Shown here: positions 1 through 12,063 of the stretch, in pieces
Layout of the letters: every line of letters begins with the position of its first letter
Numbering within the stretch: position 1 is the stretch's first letter
NCBI GenBank assembly: GCA_025506515.1
Contig: CM046443.1
Location: 19,669,228-19,733,227 of the forward strand
Length of the DNA stretch: 64,000 nucleotides
From: Flaveria trinervia
Taxonomy: Eukaryota > Streptophyta > Magnoliopsida > Asterales > Asteraceae
Direction: 5' to 3'
The notes under the pieces: generated by a model
The model's input: only the letters and a program-made list of their open reading frames with translations
Database searches by the model: none
What the model was told of the DNA's origin: nothing
Made by a program: the position numbers and the translations under genes

Positions 1-265
1 GGAGCATTTTCTGTTGGTTATGTTTGGATTCAAAGGCAAATAGGAAATGCATCAGAAGTGGAGATTGCTAATTCATTTAAATGCACTAATATCATCTATT
101 GATTGCATTGAAAAAGCGGTGTAGGTTTATAGCACAGGATGTGGATATGTTTCTTTGATGTGTTTGAAATATGGTTGGCTGGAAAATACAAGAAGACTAG
201 TAACACAAGTAATAAGATAGAAAGCATCATCATTATCATAATTCGACATCATAATTCGACGCCAA
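1..265. other. Unassigned AT-rich DNA
   Basis: No coding pattern, RNA gene or repeat boundary was recognised here. It is the left flank of the MITE starting at 266. A short direct repeat of 'ataattcgac' type sequence lies at about 240-260. Confidence 0.4.
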
Positions 266-1093
266 GGGGGTGTTTGTTTGGCTGGAATTCATGGGAATTC
301 CATGGAATTGGAATCTAAATTCCATCCTTTGGCTTGTTTGGTTGGCCAAAAGAAGGAAATGGAATTGAAATTAATTCCAATCAAAACCTTCAACTAATGG
401 AATTCAAAATCCTATAATAATTCAAAGGAATGTTTAAAGAATCGACGGAATGTATAAAACTTACATAAATAACCCTAGCAACATGCTCTCCACCCTTCCA
501 TCCACAAACAACCTGTTCACGCAGCCGTACCTTCGCCACCGCTGGCTCCACACACCCATCACCCAACCCTGTTTTAACGCCCTCCTTATCTATGTCAGAG
601 CTTGCTTCAAATTCAACAAATCTTGCTCCTCCTCTTGCAAGCTTGTGGTACTTCACAATGGACGAAAAGGACCTCAAAATCGAAGCTTATGATGTGCAAA
701 TCACAGCCAAAGTAAGCGCTCTACATGAATTGATCGATTACTCGAGATTGGAGTTTTTGTACGAGTCGGTTGTTCATAATCTATACTCTTCTTGACATGC
801 AAATGGCTAATTAATGCTTTAGCAAATCCGGTTTACAATGTCACTTAGGACTTTATTTTTGTTTTTTCTTAGAGGTATTTGTGCTTGAATAGTTTCTAGA
901 TTGTTTTATAAATTTTAAAAGTTTAAGGGTAATTTTGTCTTTTTAAATATTTTTACATTCCAATCCTTCAACAATCTTACCAACCAAACACATTTTGGGT
1001 TTTTTAAAAAATCCCTTAATTTTCAATTCAAATTCCATTTCCAATTTCATTTTCGATTTCAAATCCTATAAATTCCGCAAACCAAACGCCCCC
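266..1093. mobile_element. MITE with terminal inverted repeats (PIF/Harbinger-like)
   Basis: The left end reads GGGGGTGTTTGTTTGGC. The right end is its imperfect inverse, GCAAACCAAACGCCCCC. Both subterminal regions are rich in 'ggaattccatgg/attccaattcc' words in opposite orientation, so the inverted similarity runs beyond the first 17 bases. The flanking trinucleotides are CAA on the left and TAA on the right, which would fit a decayed 3-bp target duplication. GGGGGTGTTTG-type ends with 3-bp duplications are typical of PIF/Harbinger (Tourist-type) MITEs. The short open frames inside (450-795) show no transposase motif. The family assignment is an inference; the inverted ends are seen directly. 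Confidence 0.6.
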
Positions 1094-2079
1094 TAAAGGT
1101 GTTTTCATACATATATAACATGACTAGCGTATAAATTATTTATTTAACTTATGCTATCTAAATAGATTGATATTTACATTTTGATAATAATCTTTAAACT
1201 TTTTTGTTTGGTAGATTAAAGTTGTTTTATTGATTTTTTTATTATTCTATTTTACTAATAGCAATTAATTTTAATATTAGGTCATTTATATAATATTAAT
1301 TACCAACTTAATTATGGATTATGATTTTTACCAGTATCTTATTTTGTTTTTTTCTATATATTTTTTTTACTTTTAACCCTATAGTTTTTAACATTCCCTT
1401 TTAACAATAACACTTTTTATTCACTTTCAACTTTAGTTTTATTTACTTCTATTCTTTTACATTTTTTTTTCATTTTACGTTTCAGTCTAAACTTTTCGAG
1501 ACATCTATTTTTTTGTTCAACGGTCGCGTTGTAGTTTACGTTTCGTTCTAGTTTATTCATATTAACACAATGTAACGTACACGCATATTCAATGTTTTTA
1601 TATCTATTTTGTTTTGTTTTATTTTTTGCTTTGCGAGTTTTTTTTGTTGTTGGTGATTGCTAGCAACGTTTTGACATTGATGCTAGTTTATAAGAATATA
1701 TAGACTATGTTTATAAATCATCAAAATAATGTAAGCCTAAAGTATCTACCTTAAATTCATTACTTTGGATCAATTAAAAAACATGAAACCCAAACACATA
1801 AACCGAAAAAACCAAAAACCGAACCGAAATCAAAGCAAAAACCAAAAACCAAAAACCGAAATAATCAACGAACTCGTTATATATGGTACAATCGACTCGC
1901 TAATAATGGTACAATTGACTCGCTAATAATGTCATAAAGTATCTACCTTAAATTCATTCAAGGGTTTTAAACAATCTCGTTATATATGGTACAATCGACT
2001 CGCTAATAATTTCAGGTAGAAGTTTGATATAATCAACGAACTCTCTATAGCACAACTTGTTCATTCTCGACTTCTACTT
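1094..2079. repeat. AT-rich DNA with a local duplication
   Basis: This is mostly AT-rich non-coding sequence. About 1780-1860 is a low-complexity stretch built from 'aaccgaaaaacc' words. A block reading 'gttatatatggtacaatcg' occurs at about 1875 and again at about 1978, and 'aaagtatctaccttaaattc' occurs at about 1739 and 1934. This part is therefore made of partial tandem copies 100-195 bp apart. No gene is visible. Confidence 0.5.
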
Positions 2080-4082
2080 CGAGTATGTATGCTATGGATT
2101 TATCATCAATCTACATCTAGATGATATTAGCGCATTCAATATGAACAATAGTCGCACATCCATATTTCCGATCGCTATACATAGACAATAATTATCGTCC
2201 CCAAGTAGAGGGTGAATAAATATATAATCAAGAAATACCATAGTTAAGCCTCATCGTGACATGGATGTTTCTTGTATATATTACTAGATATGATTACATT
2301 CTTAGTACATGTGTGTGATTGTAAAATATAACTCAAATCCAATACGTTGCATTTTTTTCCTTCACTAAGTTTTTCCTCTAGGGTTTTGTTAGTAAGATTT
2401 TTAGTGATGCAACATAAAGCATCAATGTATATTTGAGACCCTCAAGTACCGTTTTAACATACCGTGAAGTGTGTTTTCAGTTATGTAAAATAATCGCTAA
2501 TACATCTCTGAAATGGGGGATGTGAGTTGTATGTTTTTTTCTCAGTTTTGGTTTTATCTTCTTGGTTTTTCTAGTGAGGTTTTAACGAAACAACATCACC
2601 AAACGTATCAAAAGATCAGCTAATATCCTTACAGGACTCGGGATATAAGATTGTTCAAGATACTTATGATACTCGCAAGGAACTAGATATATCGTAGAAC
2701 TTTTATTTATTGATGTAAAAGAATAGCCATATTCAGAAAGAGTAAGTCTGGGAGAACCAAAAGAAGCTTTACTACAATCTATGAAGATAATATGACATGG
2801 ATTGTTCATATTAAAGAAGACTACATTAAAGATTAAGTCAAGTAGTTATCACAGAATATTATGTTTCATAGGTTGAAAGAAGATGTGAAATTATGGGGAG
2901 CATTATACCCATTGAACTTTTTTTCTTGATTAAGTTTTATCCCATTATGTTTTCTTTGTAAGGTTTTTGGTGGTACAATATAACTTATCGGATACTATCA
3001 ATTTATTTTCTAGATCTTGAAGTATTAAATTAACGTCATCCTATACTATGTTCTCAAATAGTGTAAAACGAGCGCTAACATGTCTTGGGGTGTTGTTATG
3101 AACTCTCACCTTATTGCACATAATACAGAGAATATATCATCTTATATTTATATAGAATCATCAGTTTCTATGGCACCTATATATTGTACATTTGAGTTTT
3201 ATACGAGTTTTCTTGGTTAAATAACAAGAGATTGTGAAAACAGACAACAAAAATAAGCTTGGAAAGAGTTAAAAACATGGTGAAAGAAAATGTATATAAA
3301 GATGAATTCCATAATCTTATATTATTTTTGTCTCATTGCATAAAACAAACTTGGTTATTAAACAAGAAGACATGCTAGAAATCAGACTGGGCAGGTAGCC
3401 GAAAACCTCTAAAAATCATAATAAATAGCAATAAATTGATCCACGCTAATGGTATTATTGTTGAAGCATAAATTCAACTAGCTTGACTCTATCATCGAGA
3501 GCCATCTCAAGTATTAAGCTACAGACATCATAAAGTGTCTAGAGATCGTAGTCTTTAGAACCACCCTTAGACACTCAAGATAGTAAGAGACACTCAAGAT
3601 AATATGCATATATAATATACACTTGAGTTTGTTATTTCCCTTTTACGCTAGGGTAATGAGCATAAACTAATAGTTCGAAATGGGTCATGTTCTCTACAAC
3701 CTGAAAGGTGCACATTTTAATTGATTGCCCTACGCCATCGAACATGAAAACCAACTGGTTATTAACCCACATTGTATAAACCTTTTTTTTATCTTTTTGT
3801 AAACCATTTGAGCATCTCCATTGCAACCTATTGTTTACATTTTAAGTGTTTTTATCACCTTATATACGAGCTTGATGCTATCATATTGAAATGAAATCAA
3901 GAAACCAAAATTTATCATATTTCTCTATTTTCAAGTTAATCAAATCTTACAATGGGTATTTGTTAACATCAAACTTCAATTTCACAATCAAGTTTCACTT
4001 AGAGAATACAATTTTTTCGTTAATCTATACAATGTTATTCCATCCATTGATCCCTTTAGTGTCTCATATAGGGCGGTAGAGG
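2080..4082. repeat. Decayed repeat DNA, possibly old copia LTR pieces
   Basis: No credible coding frame is present. Three spots (about 2350-2410, 2530-2590 and 2920-2995) share a degenerate pattern: a T-rich 'ttttcctc/ttcttg' stretch, then 'gtaagatttttagtgatgcaacata'-like words. This resembles the stretch near the polypurine tract and LTR start of plant copia elements, but the copies are too decayed to delimit. Everything else in the interval is unassigned. Confidence 0.25.
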
Positions 4083-4087
4083 TGGAG

Positions 4088-4921
4088 TGTTGGGCAGATA
4101 AAACTGGTACAACCAAAACAATACTTGTAACTATTTTTGGTACAACTGATAAAGACTTCCAAAGGCAAAGCTGCACTTCCGAATGATAAAGTAGAAAACT
4201 TTCGAAGAAGGAACTCTGTCTTCCGAAGATAAAGTGAAGCCATCTTTCAAATACAAACACTTGGAAGACTTTAAGGCAAAAGACTTCTGAAGATAAAGAC
4301 TTGAATATTAGCAAAAGTCTCTAAAAAATAGACTCTTCCGAAGTATAAGTGGCTTTAGAAGAACTTATTCTTCCAAAGCCAGTTCACCTTTGGAAGAACC
4401 TACTATGAACCGGTAGATATTAGTATGGTCCTTCTGACAAGCCGCTCCAACCTCTGAAATACCACATGGCGTTTTCCCATGCCCGTGTAGTTGACCATGC
4501 TTTATCCACTGTTCATTGTTTATCAGTTAGTACAGTTACTAACTTTAGTTGGTAACAAAAAGCTAAGTCATGAATATGTCATGACTACCTTATCTAGGAT
4601 AATATTTTATCTTAGATACCTTACTACTACCAATGTAGTATTTGTTTAGTAGTAATTTCCGAGCTAGTAATCTAAGTATAATCGACTGTAGATAGTAGTA
4701 TATATAGTTCTCGGTGTAAACTCATTTAAAAGCTTGTAAGAGTCTTGTATAAAACTTTGAGTTGAGAAGTAATATATACAAGTATCTTGAAAACCATTTC
4801 TTGTGTTTTGTTTACTTAGTATATTATTATCAACTTTTAAAGGACTCTACTTCATCATTCGAGTGTGATTTAGTGAGTTTAAGAGAAACACGTGTGTTGA
4901 GTGACCAAAATCGATCCTGCA
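4088..4921 (+). mobile_element. Copia (Sirevirus-like) solo LTR
   Basis: An 834-bp LTR starts TGTTGG and ends CCTGCA, with no internal region. It is flanked by a perfect 5-bp target duplication, TGGAG (4083-4087 and 4922-4926), the scar of LTR-LTR recombination. It carries many near-palindromic CTTCCGAAG-type words between about 4150 and 4400. A TATATATAG promoter box lies near 4700. The last 200 bp closely match the LTR at 31452-32253, including the end 'atcgatcctgca'. Orientation is set by that match and by the TATA position. Confidence 0.9.
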
Positions 4922-4926
4922 TGGAG

Positions 4927-6361
4927 TACTAGTTAGTGTAGGTGTGGATTCACATGATTTCACAATATTTAAACCTTATGTGGTTTGATATTCACTTGGT
5001 AATAGGAAGGAACTGATACAACATACCTCGGTCTAGCGTTTTTACATCATATAGCATGCTCTCAAAAAGAACTTTTGAAAGAACAAAAACTTATATCTAG
5101 GGTGGTTGTATATTCTAAGTGTTTAATAATGTTCTCTAACAACAATTTGACCTCTTAACAACCATAACGTTTGTGAGAATGTCGGATGTTTTCCTTGGAC
5201 TATTTACTTTAAATTACAATGATGGTGTTTCTTTTGCTAGGTGTGTTGAATACGAGTTATTAGTTTCAAGATTCAACAAGACTTTCCTTGATTTATCTTT
5301 AGCATGTTATATTTCAAAAAGTACATATGCTAAATTACCCTATATACTTAAAAACAAAGGGAATGAATAGTAACATCGAGTTATATTAGGAAATTCATTA
5401 TTATTATGTTTAAGACATAGCAGAGTAAGAGAGCCTCTCATCATGTTCAAAGCTCTCTGTCTTCTAATCTTCTAATAATTTCATTTCATAACGGTGTTTT
5501 TTCTAAAGAAAGAGAGGTAGTGGTGAGTGGATGTTGTAGTGGAGTGGAGTTGGTATTGTATGATGTTGGCGATTAGGGTGTGGCAAGAATTTTACGTAGG
5601 GATGCTTGCTAAAGTGGGCTTTAAGGGCTAGTTGAATGTTTCCTTTTGATAGTGAGTGAAAGACAAGACCGGCGAGGACCACGTGTGATAGGGAGAATCA
5701 CATGTGATGTTCTCAGCGTCACCACCAACTGTCATCCCCTCAACTCTATGGCGATCTGATTAGGGAAAACCCTTTGTCAATCAGGTAATTGTGAATCCTA
5801 TATCTAGAGTTTTTGATGCAAGAAACCTTAAGGACTACAAAAATCAAATTTATGGAAAACATGGTCGAATGAGGTAGAAAGGTTCATAGGTGGATGATAG
5901 AGATGAGGTTAGGAATGGTGACGTGGATGGGACAATGAGAATAGGAGGAAACGAATTTATAAATGAAATCAAAGATGAGAGGGATGATGTTAGTAATGAT
6001 AAAGGTTCTCATAATATTTAGGTCTTCATCTAAGCTCTATAATGGAGATCATAAAACAAAACAATAGAATCACCGAAAAATCACAAAATTTCCAGCTAAT
6101 GTCGTTAGTAACATTAACCCCTGGATAACTACAAGGTGGTGTCTTTTCAAGAGACAACGAAAAGGGGTAAAAATTTTTGAGAGGTAACTGAGTGTCTAAA
6201 TGTTACAATATTATCATTAGTTACTGCAGGTTTTGAAAGTTGCAAGCTAAAACTCACTATGATCATGCATTTATTATTTTTCATATTATGTATTCAAATG
6301 TTTTTTTAATATTTTATAATAAATAAATGACAAATAATACAGTTAAACTTATGATTTTATT
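4927..6361. other. Intergenic DNA, no recognised feature
   Basis: The sequence is AT-rich and only short open frames occur (for example 5173-5370, 65 codons). None shows a recognisable domain or codon pattern. No terminal repeats or target duplications could be defined. Confidence 0.4.
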
Positions 6362-6545
6362 TTGAGTTAATTACATAAAAACTCCATGTGTTTAGGTATG
6401 TTTTTACTTTCGGTCCCCATGTTTGAAAGACTACAAGGTCGGTTCACGTGTTTGACAAAACGTAATACAAATGGTGATTGACATGGATGGAGAGTTAATT
6501 TTTCTCTTAACTTTTTAAAAATGACCATTTTACTCATATAATATT
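6362..6545. repeat. Mutator-type terminal repeat remnant
   Basis: The stretch opens 'gagttaattacataaaaac' and contains 'ggtccccatgtttgaaag', followed by a 'gaccattttactcat' tail. This is the usual style of long plant Mutator-like (MULE) terminal repeats. It is similar in style but not identical to the repeat of the complete MULE that begins at 6587. No matching inverted partner was found, so it is a single orphan end. Confidence 0.4.
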
Positions 6546-6892
6546 ATAAATTGAAAATAAAATAAATGTATTTATAATAAATTAGAGAGTAAATTACACG
6601 GATAGTCCCTAGGGTATACACGTATTGCAACTTTGGTCCCCACTTTCAATAAATTACAAATGCAGGCCTGAACTATACATGGTATGCACATCGGTAGTCC
6701 CTAGCACTAACAAATGTTAAGTTTCTGGAAAGTTCATATAAAATTACTAAAATACCTCTAAATTAAAAAAACAAAAACAAACCACTAATATTATATATAT
6801 TATATATTAAATGAAACTAAACCAACCACACCCGCTTCAATCATCTTCTTCATCTTCATCGTACACCCTTCATCACCACTAGAGGTGTACAA

Positions 6893-7070
6893 ACCGGTTT
6901 GGGGGCCCAAACCGGTTCGGGTCCCAAACCGAAACCGGTTTGGTCAAACTCGGTCAAAACCGGTTTGGCCCCAAACCGGTTCGGGTTCAAACCGGTTTCA
7001 AACCATAAAAACCCAAACCTATCAAACCGGTTTGGGTCGGTTTAGAACCGGTTCGGGCCCAAACCGGTTT
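6893..7070. repeat. hAT subterminal AACCGGTT repeat array, left
   Basis: About a dozen copies of AACCGGTT or AACCGGTTTGG occur in both orientations just inside the left end of the hAT element. Subterminal short-repeat arrays are the usual binding sites of hAT transposases. The matching array is at 9815-10030. Confidence 0.8.
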
Positions 7071-7524
7071 TTTTTAATTTGGATTTTTGTTATATTCAAA
7101 CAAAATTTTAAACTTTTAATTAAAACATAAATATTTATAACATTTATATAATTTAAAAAATTTATAACAAAACATTTTATATAATTTATATAATTTAAAC
7201 AATTTATATAATTTAAACAATTTATAACATTTATAAACATTTAAAACATTTAAACAATTTAAACATTTAAACGATTTAACATTTAAACAATTTATAACAT
7301 TTATAAACATATATATATATATATATACTATTTATTAACATTTATAAACAATTTAAGCATTTTAACAATTTATAACATTTATAAACAATTTAAACAATTT
7401 ATATCATTTATAAACAATTTAAACATTTTAACAATTTATAACATTTAAAACATTTAAATAATTTAAACATTTAAAACTAAACATTTAACATAGTCGTTTC
7501 TTCGTTCGTATTATACGTGTACGT

Positions 7525-9596
7525 TTATTCCTCGCCACCAGAACCGGAACTGTTACGAAGGTAGTCATCATATGCCGCTTCATCATCAGTCATTCCTGGT
7601 GTCAATCCGCTCTCTACCTCGTCCTTGTATAATTCTGCTTCGTATTCTAGTTCTCCTTCAAGCGATCGTTTGTCTTGTACTCTTTCCGCGGCATCCAAAT
7701 AATCTTTCAAGCAAATTGACATTTCAACTGCTTGTGAAGTGAGTCGAGTTTGTCTTATTGATATAACCCTGCCACTAATAGAAAAAGTAGATTCCGAAGC
7801 TACCATAAAAGCTTGGACGGTTAGTAAATCTCGGGCCATGGTGGATAGGATGGGAAATTGATCTTCCTTACCTTTCCACCAAGCCAACAAGTCAAAATTT
7901 TTAAATTCATATGGAGTCATGGTCGATAAAAAGTTTGTAAGACCATACCTCCCGAGTTCACTACTCAGAGTTTACCACGTTGACGTTTATTACATTCATC
8001 CCTTAAAGTATTATATAAATCAAACATTGGATCATTCGAACATTCAGCATTTGCCGCATGCCTTAAAGCATCATGGATTTGTGATGTTTCCCCGTATTTT
8101 AATAAATAAACATCATACATTTGTTGTAATTGTTTGTTGAAAGTGGCTTTTAAAGTTTTACTATACATTGGTTTACCACTTCTAAATCCAAATTAAAAGT
8201 AATTTTATCAAGTAAAGTTTCAACCCCCGACAAATTTAAACAAGGGTTTAAAGCAGCGGCACATGTAATAACGAGAGGCATTTCTTCAAAATACTTTTAA
8301 GTTTTTCTTTCATTTGGGGTATCATATCGGAATAAGGTCTACCCCTACACGACAATTCATTTAATTTTGAAGTCATTAAATAATTTTGGTGTAGTAACAA
8401 CGGACTCGTTGGGTAATAAACTCCAAAAGACATGTAGTTGCATTTTTAAAAACTTGAAGCATTTTTGTTACTTCTTCGATGATGGCCCAACCCGATGGAT
8501 GGTAAGAATTTGTCTTTCCCCGACTTACCAAACTATTATGAAAGGCTATTAAACTTTCTTTTTGTTCAATAGCCTTTTCAAACATGTTACATGTGGAATT
8601 CCATCGTGTTGGTACGTCCCAATTCGGACCTAAACATTTAGTATTTGCGTCTTTATAAAACTTGCAATATTTAGTATATCTTTGGTTTTACTAAAAATAT
8701 CACGTAACATTCTTTTAAAACAATCTTTAACTGTTTCAATTGTTTTTAAACCGTCTTGAATGGCTAAGTTTATGATGTGCGCAACACATCGACTGTGAAA
8801 AAACACACCCCACATATTGGTTTATATTTTAATTTCAAATGATTTATCGCAAGAGTGTTGTTTGACGCATTATCAAAAGATATAGAAAATTTTGTTTTCT
8901 AATTTATACGTTTGAATAACTTTATCAATAAGATAAAAAATGTTTTGGCTGGTGTGAGGATAATCAAACAATTCAAACGCAATCGTACGTTTCATCATTT
9001 GCCATGAATCGGGTTCAACCCAATGGGCGGTGAATAATGTACGAGTCCGGTGAACCGTGAGGTGTCGACCAAACATCACTAGTTAAGTTAACACCGGTTT
9101 GTAATTTTCAAAATAAGATATTAATTCATTTTTAGCTTTTTTCCACATTTTTAAACAATCTTCGAAGAGTAGCACGACTTACATTGGTGTAACGTGGTTG
9201 GAGAGTTCATTGAATGAGTCGAGTCAAACGTTCGTTGTCGAAATGTTTGAATGACAAGCTTTCTTGAGTTACAAATGCGCCATTTGCTCCCGAACCGCAT
9301 CAACGTTATAAGCCCAAATTTTCCTTCGTTTGTCATCGAAGCTTGACCTTGAGAAGGTTCACCTTTTAAAGCTTTACAATATTTATTGCAATATGGTTTT
9401 TCAACGTTGTGTTTGCATATTTTTTGAAAAACTTATGACAAAACTTGCAACGAGCCTTGTTTGGACCGCTAGCTATTTGACATAAATCGTATTTGCACCA
9501 TACTTCGGGGTTCCTATTCGTAGGAAGGATTGCTATCACACATGTTGCTTGAAGACGCTTCACAACCAACGATGATTGAGCACTTGTTGAAGCCAT
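7525..9596 (-). pseudogene. hAT transposase, broken
   Basis: Read on the minus strand from 9596, the frame starts with a BED zinc finger containing a CKFCHKFF segment. Relics of the RNase-H-like catalytic core follow: 'TAHWVEPDSWQMMKRTI' near 8900-9030, then a DNAS-type acidic site near 8870, then 'FHSRCVAHIINLAIQDGL' near 8740-8800. The C-terminal hAT dimerisation domain lies at 7525-7920, with LAWWKGKEDQFPILSTMARD and a SESTFSISGR motif. Domain order and the roughly 690-codon span match full-length hAT transposases. Frameshifts and stops break the frame between each of these blocks, so no active transposase can be made. The gene fills the middle of the hAT element and points toward its left end. 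Confidence 0.88.
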
Positions 9597-9814
9597 TTCA
9601 GAGATTTTTGTGAGAGCGTTTTTTAGAGAGTTTAAAATGAAAGTATTTGTGGAGAGCGTTTTTGAGATTTTTGAGAGTAGAGAGTGTTATAAGTTGTTGT
9701 GATTCAACCAAAACATCACATACATATATATATACTAACCTAGTGGGGGTATAATGGTAAAAAAACTTCAAAAAAAGGTCAAAAACGAGTTTAAGCGGCT
9801 ATATAGCCGTTAGG

Positions 9815-10030
9815 CAACGGTCACCGGTTTGAAAATCGGGTTTTGAACCGATTTGAAAACCGGGTTGAAGAACCGGTTTGGAAACCGGGTTGGAAACCGG
9901 TTTGAAGACCGGTTCGGGTTGAAACCGGTTTTTAGTTTGGAATGGGAAAACCGCTTAAGAACCGGCGGTTCGGGGCCGGTTTGAAACCGGTTTGGGCCAA
10001 ACCGGGTTGGGCCTCAAACCGGTTTCCGTT
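9815..10030. repeat. hAT subterminal AACCGGTT repeat array, right
   Basis: This is a dense array of GGTTTGAAACCGG-type words with the core AACCGGTT, mirroring the left array at 6893-7070. It sits upstream of the transposase start at 9596 on the minus strand, so it overlaps the likely promoter side of the element. Confidence 0.8.
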
Positions 10031-10907
10031 TTTTTGGGCGAATTTTTGTACAAGTGTAATCACCACCCCTCCACCACCATCCTCCAACTTCGCCACCAAT
10101 TAAGAACTCAAGCACCACCACTGGTCAAAGTCACCACCATCGCGTGCTACCACAACCATAGGTCACAATCATCACCAAAATCCCACCCCATCAGAACCTA
10201 TCTACATATGTGAAACTCTCCAATGAGCGGTGACATACTACCGACACTACTCGTCGTCCCCACCACAATGCTTTCCGGTGGTCACCAATCTACTACCGTC
10301 ACCACATCTGCAACATCATCTCGTCTCTGACATCTCCTACCACCATCATCCTCTCTTCTTCAAACACCCTACAAAGTTAAAAAATCAAATCATATTTGTG
10401 AAACAGATTTAAACATCGATGGCAACACCAACCATCCCCGTCGCATGTTCAAATCCCCTGCGACCTATCGTGTTCGCCTTCATCTCTTCTTCTTCGTCGT
10501 CTAATACTGGTTAAGAAACTATGGACTCACTTTTATGAATGTTTGGGTTTAATTTGTGGTGTGGTGGTGGTGGTGCGACGAAAGACGGTGGCGGTGGTGT
10601 TCAGTAGGGATTGGAATAAAAACGTAAAGGTATAATAAGGGATTTGTTGATATATTATATTATTACTTATATATATTGCAAGTCCCAAATTAATAATTTT
10701 TTTGAGTTATTTATTTTAACAATAAGGATACTTTGGTCATTTAACATAGACTTAACCGATCAAGTTAACATTCGTGAGTGCTAGGGACCACCGATGTGCA
10801 TACCATGCATAGTTCATGCCCGAATATGTTATTTATTGAAATTAGGGACTAAAGTTAAAATACGTGTATACCCCAAGGACTATCTATGTAATTTACTCTA
10901 AATTAGA

Positions 10908-12063
10908 TAACCCAACCCCAACCTATTTTCAACCTAACGTCAATAGCCTCGTCATCGCTGACCACTGCCGCCGCCCATCACCGTAGCTCACCAAAACCTC
11001 CGGTGGAAAGTTCCGGCAAAGCTGGTCACTGCCTAGATTTGTTAGATTAATAGTCCATCTTCATTAACATAGAGAAGCTCTTATGTCGTATCCTTGTGAC
11101 ATTGACGGTGGAGTCGGTTGTGGCACGATGGTAGGATTAGGGATTCCAGCATCGGCATTGTTGCAAATTAAACCATGGTACCGCAGATTGAGAAGTAAAT
11201 CTACTGATTTATAGGTTTGTTTGATTTGGGTGCAAAGTTTCTTGTTTTTTTGAGAAAATATGTGGTAACTTGGGATTATTGACGATGACGACGACGACGA
11301 TAGGTGGTGGTGACGATGACGATGATGATAGTGTAGATTAATGCAATTTTGCAGAGGATCATGATGAACTTATGATGTTGATAGTGATTGTGTAATTTTA
11401 CACATGGAATTTGTATGCATTTTGTCTAAGACCAAATATAACGGACCTTTAATGGGCATTGTAACATCTTAAATCGTCTTAACACCACCCCATAGGCATT
11501 ATAAGGGTGTTTCCATCATAACGTCCTAACATCCAATATATTTAATAAATGAGTAATGGTTGAAGGGACATTAGAGGATATTAACCATTACATATGTTTT
11601 TTTTACTTAAAATATGATAAGTTGGAGCTGATGTGATAAAAACACCATTTAAAATACATTAATTATTACCAATGATCCTTAACCTAACTTCTTAAGTAAG
11701 GAGATGTTATGAGTTCAAGTCTCACTTTAAGTAAAAATACTCAGAGTTAAACCTGAAGGTTTTTTCTAAGTTTTCTTTTGAGGGGGTTGGAGGTACGAAT
11801 AACACATATCATTTGAAACAGAGTGTTACATACGTTGTTAAAAAACATTAATTAATTATTAAATGAATAACACATCCTTTTTAAGTGGGAGTATTTATCC
11901 TAGAGGTGTAAAACAAGAGATAAGCAAGTGTGAACACCATGATTTGCCCACAATTTAACTTAGCTCGATTTCACACGTAACAGATCGGGACCCAAACACT
12001 GTGAACAACTCGTGCTGTGCTTTTGAGAAGGACGTTTGTTAACTGCTGCAGGCGACGATTCCA
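10908..12063. other. Upstream region of the TPR gene
   Basis: Intergenic DNA. A (GAC/GAT)-rich microsatellite lies at about 11281-11330. No repeat ends could be delimited. The last 60-100 bases before 12064 should hold the 5' untranslated leader of the TPR co-chaperone gene. I see no convincing TATA box at a fixed distance. Confidence 0.4.

Larger units (their letters stand above)
6880..10058 (-). mobile_element. hAT transposon with BED-type transposase remnant
   Basis: The element is bounded by a perfect 8-bp target duplication, ATCACCAC (6872-6879 and 10059-10066). Its ends are imperfect inverted repeats, TAGAGGTGTACAAA and the inverse of TTTGTACAAGTGTA. The 8-bp duplication, the ends and the transposase relics together place it in the hAT superfamily. 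Both subterminal regions carry dense arrays of the palindromic word AACCGGTT. It lies within the Mutator-like element at 6587-10898, so it is the younger of the two insertions. Between the left array and the coding relic (about 7120-7500) is AT-rich low-complexity DNA made of 'catttaaacaattt' words. Confidence 0.92.
6587..10898. mobile_element. Mutator-like element (non-autonomous), split by a hAT element
   Basis: Long terminal inverted repeats of at least 130 bp start GAGTAAATTACA on the left (6587-6720) and end with the inverse on the right (about 10765-10898). Both contain matching phrases such as 'ggtatgcacatcggt' and 'gtatacacgtatt'. A perfect 9-bp target duplication, TAAATTAGA, flanks it (6578-6586 and 10899-10907), the length made by Mutator transposases. 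Without the inserted hAT and its duplication, the element is about 1.1 kb and has no transposase. Its inner part (6721-6879 and 10067-10764) is rich in CACCAC and TCTTCTTC words and could be captured host DNA, but no gene is recognised in it. Confidence 0.9.

Noticed and set aside
4150..4400. Heat-shock elements in the copia LTR
   Set aside because: A heat-shock element needs TTC and GAA separated by two bases. CTTCCGAAG has one base between them, so the match is only apparent.
6362..11400. A third, outer Mutator-like element around 6587-10898
   Set aside because: The orphan end at 6362 has no inverted partner downstream of 10907 that I could find, so a triple nest is not supported.
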